DNA of 64,000 nt from Rhynochetos jubatus (lineage: Eukaryota; Chordata; Aves; Eurypygiformes; Rhynochetidae): assembly GCA_027574665.1 (NCBI GenBank), contig CM050657.1:19331700-19395699 (forward strand), read 5' to 3'. A program made the position numbers and the translations under genes. Position 1 is the stretch's first letter. Each line of letters opens with the position of its first letter. The notes beneath the pieces were generated by a model. That model did no database searches. It was not told where the DNA came from and saw nothing but the letters and a program-made list of their open reading frames with translations. Positions 62,166 through 64,000 of the stretch are shown here, piece after piece.

Positions 62166-64000
62166 CTATAAGAAAACCACAACAACGTTACCATTGTTTA
62201 CTGTAAGTGCTTTTCTGACAGTTCTGCATAAGACTTGTTTCAGTAATTGCACAAATACCATTAAACTGGAAAACATGTCACATCCCAATAAAGCGTGTGA
62301 GATTCTAGTAACAGATATTAGATTGTCATGCTGTTTCTTTATAAACCACACTGATTTTTCCCCTCCCTCCGCCCGCAATAAATGATGATATGTTTAAGGT
62401 AAGAGCACTGCTGGTTTTCCCTTAAAAAGTCACACAGCAACTTGCAGTTATTTACTCATGAAAGAGGAACTTAATGACAATAACTACACTATTTTTGTTT
62501 TGGAGGTATTTCAAAACATTATTTAAAACAAATTAATTCAGAGTATCAGAAATCACACAATTAAAAGCTTAAGTAGCATGACATACAAACAAGAAACACC
62601 TAATCCACAGCCACTGAAGTGAGCAGGATGCGTTCATAGTAAACTTACTCAGCCAAATCCTTCATCTCTACTCAACAGCACCTTCTGCTGACTTCAGGGA
62701 GAAGGCTGCTAAGCTATGAAAAGACATAAGGGCCTGGCCAGGAAACTGAGGGAATCAGTATTGTACAAGAAACCCCCAATGGTTCAATGTTTTGTGGCTG
62801 CCGAGTGCTTTATTAGCTCATGCTAGTCTCTGGGACAGAGATCTGCTGCCAAGGAAGTGAGTAATAAAATACATATTATGATTGTTAGTGGTAAATATAA
62901 GCTAGCAGGAACTTTTCCACTTGGGAAGCTAATTCTCAGGAGCAGTCATTTCTATCCTCTCTCTTAACACAGACATCTGAGGAAAACATTTTGGAATTTT
63001 TAAGGCCAAAAAGGTAATTGAAGTTCTCTAGCCTATATGCTCGCTTTAGACAAGTCACTAAAGCCACTATCAATTCCTGTGTATCATCTCTTGGTTCTTC
63101 TCTGACTACTCTCCAATTTCAGACATCCTCCCATTAACACCAGGTACGTGAGCTTGACAAACATCCCAGTAACAGCTCTGGGGAATCAGTCTGTGCTACA
63201 AATGTAATGCAACATTTACACATTTCCCCCACGTATACAGCTAAAGATTGCACTAGCCCAGCAGGAACTGAAAACTGACATTAAAATGATTGTTCAACAA
63301 GGATCTTCAACACTTTTTCAGAGCCACAGCTTCCACTACCTCGAGTCCCCCATTGCCTTAGCAGGAATAAAAATGCAGCTTTCTTTGTTTCCAGGTCACT
63401 GATAAAATCATGAAGCAGTGTACACAGCACTGCTTTTTGTGGAACATCACTAGAAACAGCCATTGGAGAATCCCTTCTATGCAGACACGTCAAACACTCC
63501 AGGGAACAAAATTTCTGCACCTTGTTATGCTGGGTTTGGTACGACTTGCCCTGCTGTGCCAACCCCCAACTTGGTACCCAACAGATGCCTACAGCAGTGT
63601 ACTGTGCTACCGTTGTCACTTCAATTAACCAACCTGTATTTCATCAAAAATACTAGCAGGATGTCTCCTCTGTAAGCACACCTGTTCTGGCATGAATTAA
63701 ATTTCCCTCTATTGTTATTGAAGGGGTTCCCCAAAGAACCGTATTTTGCCCGGGTTCAAAGACAAGCCTAGAACTTGCCAGGCAGTCCCCATCACGAGTT
63801 TTAAAACCCTGCTGTGACCCTATGCTACCTGTGTTTGTTTTTGTTTGCTTGGTTTATAGTTTGGGGGATCACTCCCCAAGTTACACAGCTCATTAATGCT
63901 GGACCGCATGCAATGAGGGAACGATTCAGTGCTGTGCCAGATAAGAGTTGTGCTTGTAGCCAGGGACACGAGGCTACAAGTTTGCTCTGACATCAACCCA
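62166..64000 (-). other. FNDC3B: FNDC3B intron, incomplete at window edge
   Basis: This is the intron upstream of the last recognised exon. I searched for an exon encoding the preceding FN3 strands and found none, so the next exon lies beyond 64000. Open frames at 63281-63675 are on both strands and have no FN3 features. Confidence 0.75.

Larger units (their letters stand above)
13580..64000 (-). other. FNDC3B: FNDC3B gene, 3' portion (12 coding exons and 3' UTR)
   Basis: The - strand carries the 3' half of the gene for fibronectin type III domain containing protein 3B (FAD104), a tail-anchored ER/secretory membrane protein of about 1,200 residues with nine FN3 domains in mammals. Twelve exons between 62165 and 16766 splice with GT-AG borders and consistent phases (0,1,1,0,1,0,0,0,2,2,1,0 at exon starts) into 657 residues. 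These comprise the end of one FN3 domain, six complete FN3 domains (about residues 22-605 of the partial product), an acidic linker and a C-terminal membrane helix (633-655). FNDC3A was considered, but sequences such as VYKGEETTF and DEQFAALIVLGF match recalled FNDC3B better. The upstream exons and promoter lie beyond 64000. FNDC3B converges on GHSR, as in mammals. Confidence 0.95.

Noticed and set aside
16766..64000. Assignment of the - strand gene to FNDC3A
   Set aside because: The FN3 framework is shared, but linker and tail sequences (RPLPPLPPRLE, VYKGEETTF, DEQFAALIVLGF) agree with recalled FNDC3B and not FNDC3A, and the GHSR neighbour also fits FNDC3B.

Overview
This is vertebrate nuclear DNA, almost certainly from a bird. 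The evidence is multi-exon genes with GT-AG introns, several CR1 retrotransposon copies ending in the avian-type ATGATTCT 3' tail, no SINE or L1 repeats that I recognise, and a convergent GHSR / FNDC3B pair, which is the arrangement known at human 3q26. The species cannot be fixed from the sequence alone. There are no bacterial genes, CRISPR arrays or operons, and most short open frames are chance readings in introns and intergenic DNA.

Layout. 1-2128: intron of the ghrelin receptor gene GHSR (+ strand). 2129-2433: its last coding exon, carrying TM6, TM7, helix 8 and the cytoplasmic tail. About 2434 to 13.58 kb: GHSR 3' UTR of uncertain length, then intergenic DNA with one CR1 copy. About 13.58-16.77 kb: probable long AT-rich 3' UTR of FNDC3B, read on the - strand. 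16.77-62.17 kb: the twelve 3'-most coding exons of FNDC3B (- strand). They join in one frame with matching phases and canonical splice sites and encode the C-terminal 657 residues: the end of one fibronectin type III (FN3) domain, six complete FN3 domains, an acidic linker and a C-terminal membrane anchor. 62.17-64.0 kb: the next FNDC3B intron, whose far end lies outside the window.

The two genes converge tail to tail and are functionally unrelated. GHSR is a G-protein-coupled receptor for ghrelin. FNDC3B (FAD104) is a tail-anchored, FN3-repeat protein of the ER and secretory membranes linked to adipogenesis, adhesion and signalling. The introns hold CR1 fragments in both orientations, short A/T runs and a few perfect hairpins. 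I found no previously undescribed biological system. The observations most worth checking are a miR-143-type seed match in the FNDC3B 3' UTR, inverted CR1 copies within and around FNDC3B exons, and several small perfect palindromes.
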